The notes under the pieces are model-generated. The model had not been told where the DNA came from. It searched no databases and was given only the letters and a program-made list of their open reading frames with translations. From Clostridiales bacterium (GTDB taxonomy: Bacteria; Bacillota; Clostridia; Lachnospirales; WQUN01): 64,000 bases of DNA. This document shows positions 63,138 through 64,000 of this stretch, piece after piece (the first letter of the stretch is position 1; the number at the start of each line of letters is the position of its first letter). The stretch lies in contig JAISZB010000110.1 in the NCBI GenBank assembly GCA_031269465.1, forward strand, positions 28,412 to 92,411, given 5' to 3'. The position numbers were made by a program, and so were the translations under genes.

Positions 63138-63200
63138 AAGTACCGATTTTCAAGCTTGATTGTCCTGTGTCAGGACAGTCAAGCTTGAAAATCGGTACTT
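63138..63200. repeat. Long hairpin of the palindromic family
   Basis: Arms of 30 bp with one mismatch and a 3-nt loop: AAGTACCGATTTTCAAGC, TTGATTGTCCTG / CAGGACAGTCAA, GCTTGAAAATCGGTACTT. It keeps the outer and 'AGCTTGATT' words but has no core. Confidence 0.8.
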
Positions 63201-63884
63201 TTCTTTTCACATAGATATATCACTAATTTCCTTCATTTTAATCACAAGAGAGTCGATTTTTTTAAGTAGATACCAGCCTCTAAGAATTTATTTGCTATTT
63301 AGTCGATATATTACATTATTATATGGAAAGAGTCAATAAGGAAAGAGCCAATTTATAAGTATTTTCCTAAAATTGATGTGCAATAAAGAATTTCTAAAAT
63401 AGATATAATGCCTATATCATAGGATCTATTAATAATTTCCATTCCATATAATAATGTATTATATAGCAAGGGATAATTCTCGCAAAATTTATTATACATG
63501 AAAACCTTAAATTCAGTAGGTTCTTCAGCCTTATTTGCTTGAGGTTATGAAGTCGTTAGGCCTACCCTGTTTTCATTTCGGCAGAAACAAGCACTGATAT
63601 CAGCAACTAGCTTGAAGTCATTCCACTTTAGAATCAGTTGCAATATAAGACGCAAATGTCCAAAGGCAAGTCTAGATTCTGATGTATGCCGGAATTATTT
63701 ATGACAGCTTTAGCTGTTAGAATTCTGTATTCTTTTAGAGAGAGTATTTACGCGACGGCACCGGCTCCGAGACGCAGCAGGATGTAGCTGTTAAACCTAG
63801 ATTCAGATAATGCTAAGCTTTATAAATGATACTCTGCATGAATTTTAAAAAATGAGTCTCCAGTTTGATCAGTTTATTTTTCTC
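63201..63884. other. Gene-free AT-rich stretch
   Basis: No gene recognised. ATTATATGGAAAGAGTC (63317) and CCATATAATAATG (63443) are partially complementary. Nothing else stands out. Confidence 0.45.
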
Positions 63885-63913
63885 TTGACTTTATGAAAAT
63901 AATGGTTTATAAT
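63885..63913 (+). promoter_or_regulatory. Strong sigma-A-type promoter
   Basis: TTGACT (63885-63890), 17-base spacer, TATAAT (63908-63913), about 35 bases before an ATG with a good ribosome site. Confidence 0.8.
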
Positions 63914-63947
63914 AAAATCATTAAATAAAAATCGGGAGGCAGAATAA

Positions 63948-64000
63948 ATGTCTTTACAGCCACAACTTAACAGAATAGAGTTCCAACAGAGGTTCTCCAC
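63948..64000 (+). CDS. 5' end of a gene cut by the window
   Basis: ATG at 63948 with CGGGAGG 7 bases upstream and a consensus promoter; encodes SLQPQLNRIEFQQRFST up to the window edge. Too short to identify. Confidence 0.6.
   Translation, partial: MSLQPQLNRIEFQQRFS

Noticed and set aside
1..63200. Recurrent short peptides such as NQAPKKEHLMKSGI or RCEMPISIALA in many small open frames
   Set aside because: They are translations of the palindromic elements in various frames. They start and stop at element features, lack ribosome sites and appear in both orientations.
1..63200. The palindromic copies considered as a CRISPR array
   Set aside because: Copies are dispersed with unrelated spacing, differ in length and are full-length palindromes. 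No spacer regularity and no cas genes are present.

Overview
The window looks like a chromosomal segment of an anaerobic clostridial Firmicute. Pointers are: strong AGGAGG-type ribosome sites; an scpA-scpB-dacF-rluB neighbourhood; a YycI (WalI) homologue; a YezD/DUF2292 small protein; a SpoIID-like/peptidoglycan-binding protein and a VanW-type protein; a 2,4-diaminopentanoate dehydrogenase (ornithine fermentation); and nitrogenase-like genes without oxygen-related genes around them. No rRNA or tRNA gene was recognised.

Layout. 0-4.3 kb: aldo/keto reductase, a DacF-type D-Ala-D-Ala carboxypeptidase, a VWA-like protein and an XRE regulator. 4.3-6.3 kb: no gene. 6.3-12.2 kb: a potABCD polyamine ABC transporter operon, interrupted by a palindromic repeat between potA and potB and by a decayed IS605-type element between potC and potD. 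12.8-17.6 kb: degenerate M50 protease, scpA, scpB, second dacF, rluB. 19.3-21.2 kb: RlmM-like rRNA methyltransferase and YycI, on the minus strand. 21.7-23.7 kb: a graveyard of transposase and recombinase fragments (IS110, ISAs1, serine recombinase). 23.7-25.9 kb: a membrane protein and a C39-like peptidase. 27.7-33.3 kb: yezD, two nitrogenase component 1-like genes, cysK, a NifX-domain gene and a DUF4418-like gene read through two in-frame TGA codons, which together look like a sulfur/metallocluster operon. 34.7-46.7 kb: ord, DUF2207 protein, a 9-repeat peptidoglycan-binding protein, VanW protein, lactate permease, DUF1963 protein. 46.9-56.3 kb: a stretch without the palindromic repeats, holding a GC-rich decayed transposase, an HTH protein, a frameshifted AlbA_2 (Schlafen-type) protein, an MMPL exporter, a recombinase/glutathione-peroxidase chimera and other relics. 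58.1-62.1 kb: a double-domain esterase lipoprotein and a second alpha/beta-hydrolase lipoprotein. 63.9 kb: a strong promoter and the first codons of a gene cut by the window edge.

The most conspicuous feature is a very abundant family of roughly 100-280 bp TA-flanked palindromic elements (about 40 full, partial or nested copies). The arms read TATAC[CT]G[AC]TTTTCAT, then TTTTTTGGAGCTTGATTAT, then a core around GTGCGAAATGCCGAT. Two clear nested insertions with TA duplication show that they are, or were, mobile. They fill most intergenic space outside 46.9-56.3 kb and also sit inside the pot and nitrogenase-like operons.

The most interesting coding observation is the DUF4418-like gene at the end of the nitrogenase-like operon. 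Its reading frame is intact across 150 codons except for two TGA codons, which fall where I expect conserved cysteines in this family. It is a candidate two-selenocysteine protein, or else a very recently broken gene.
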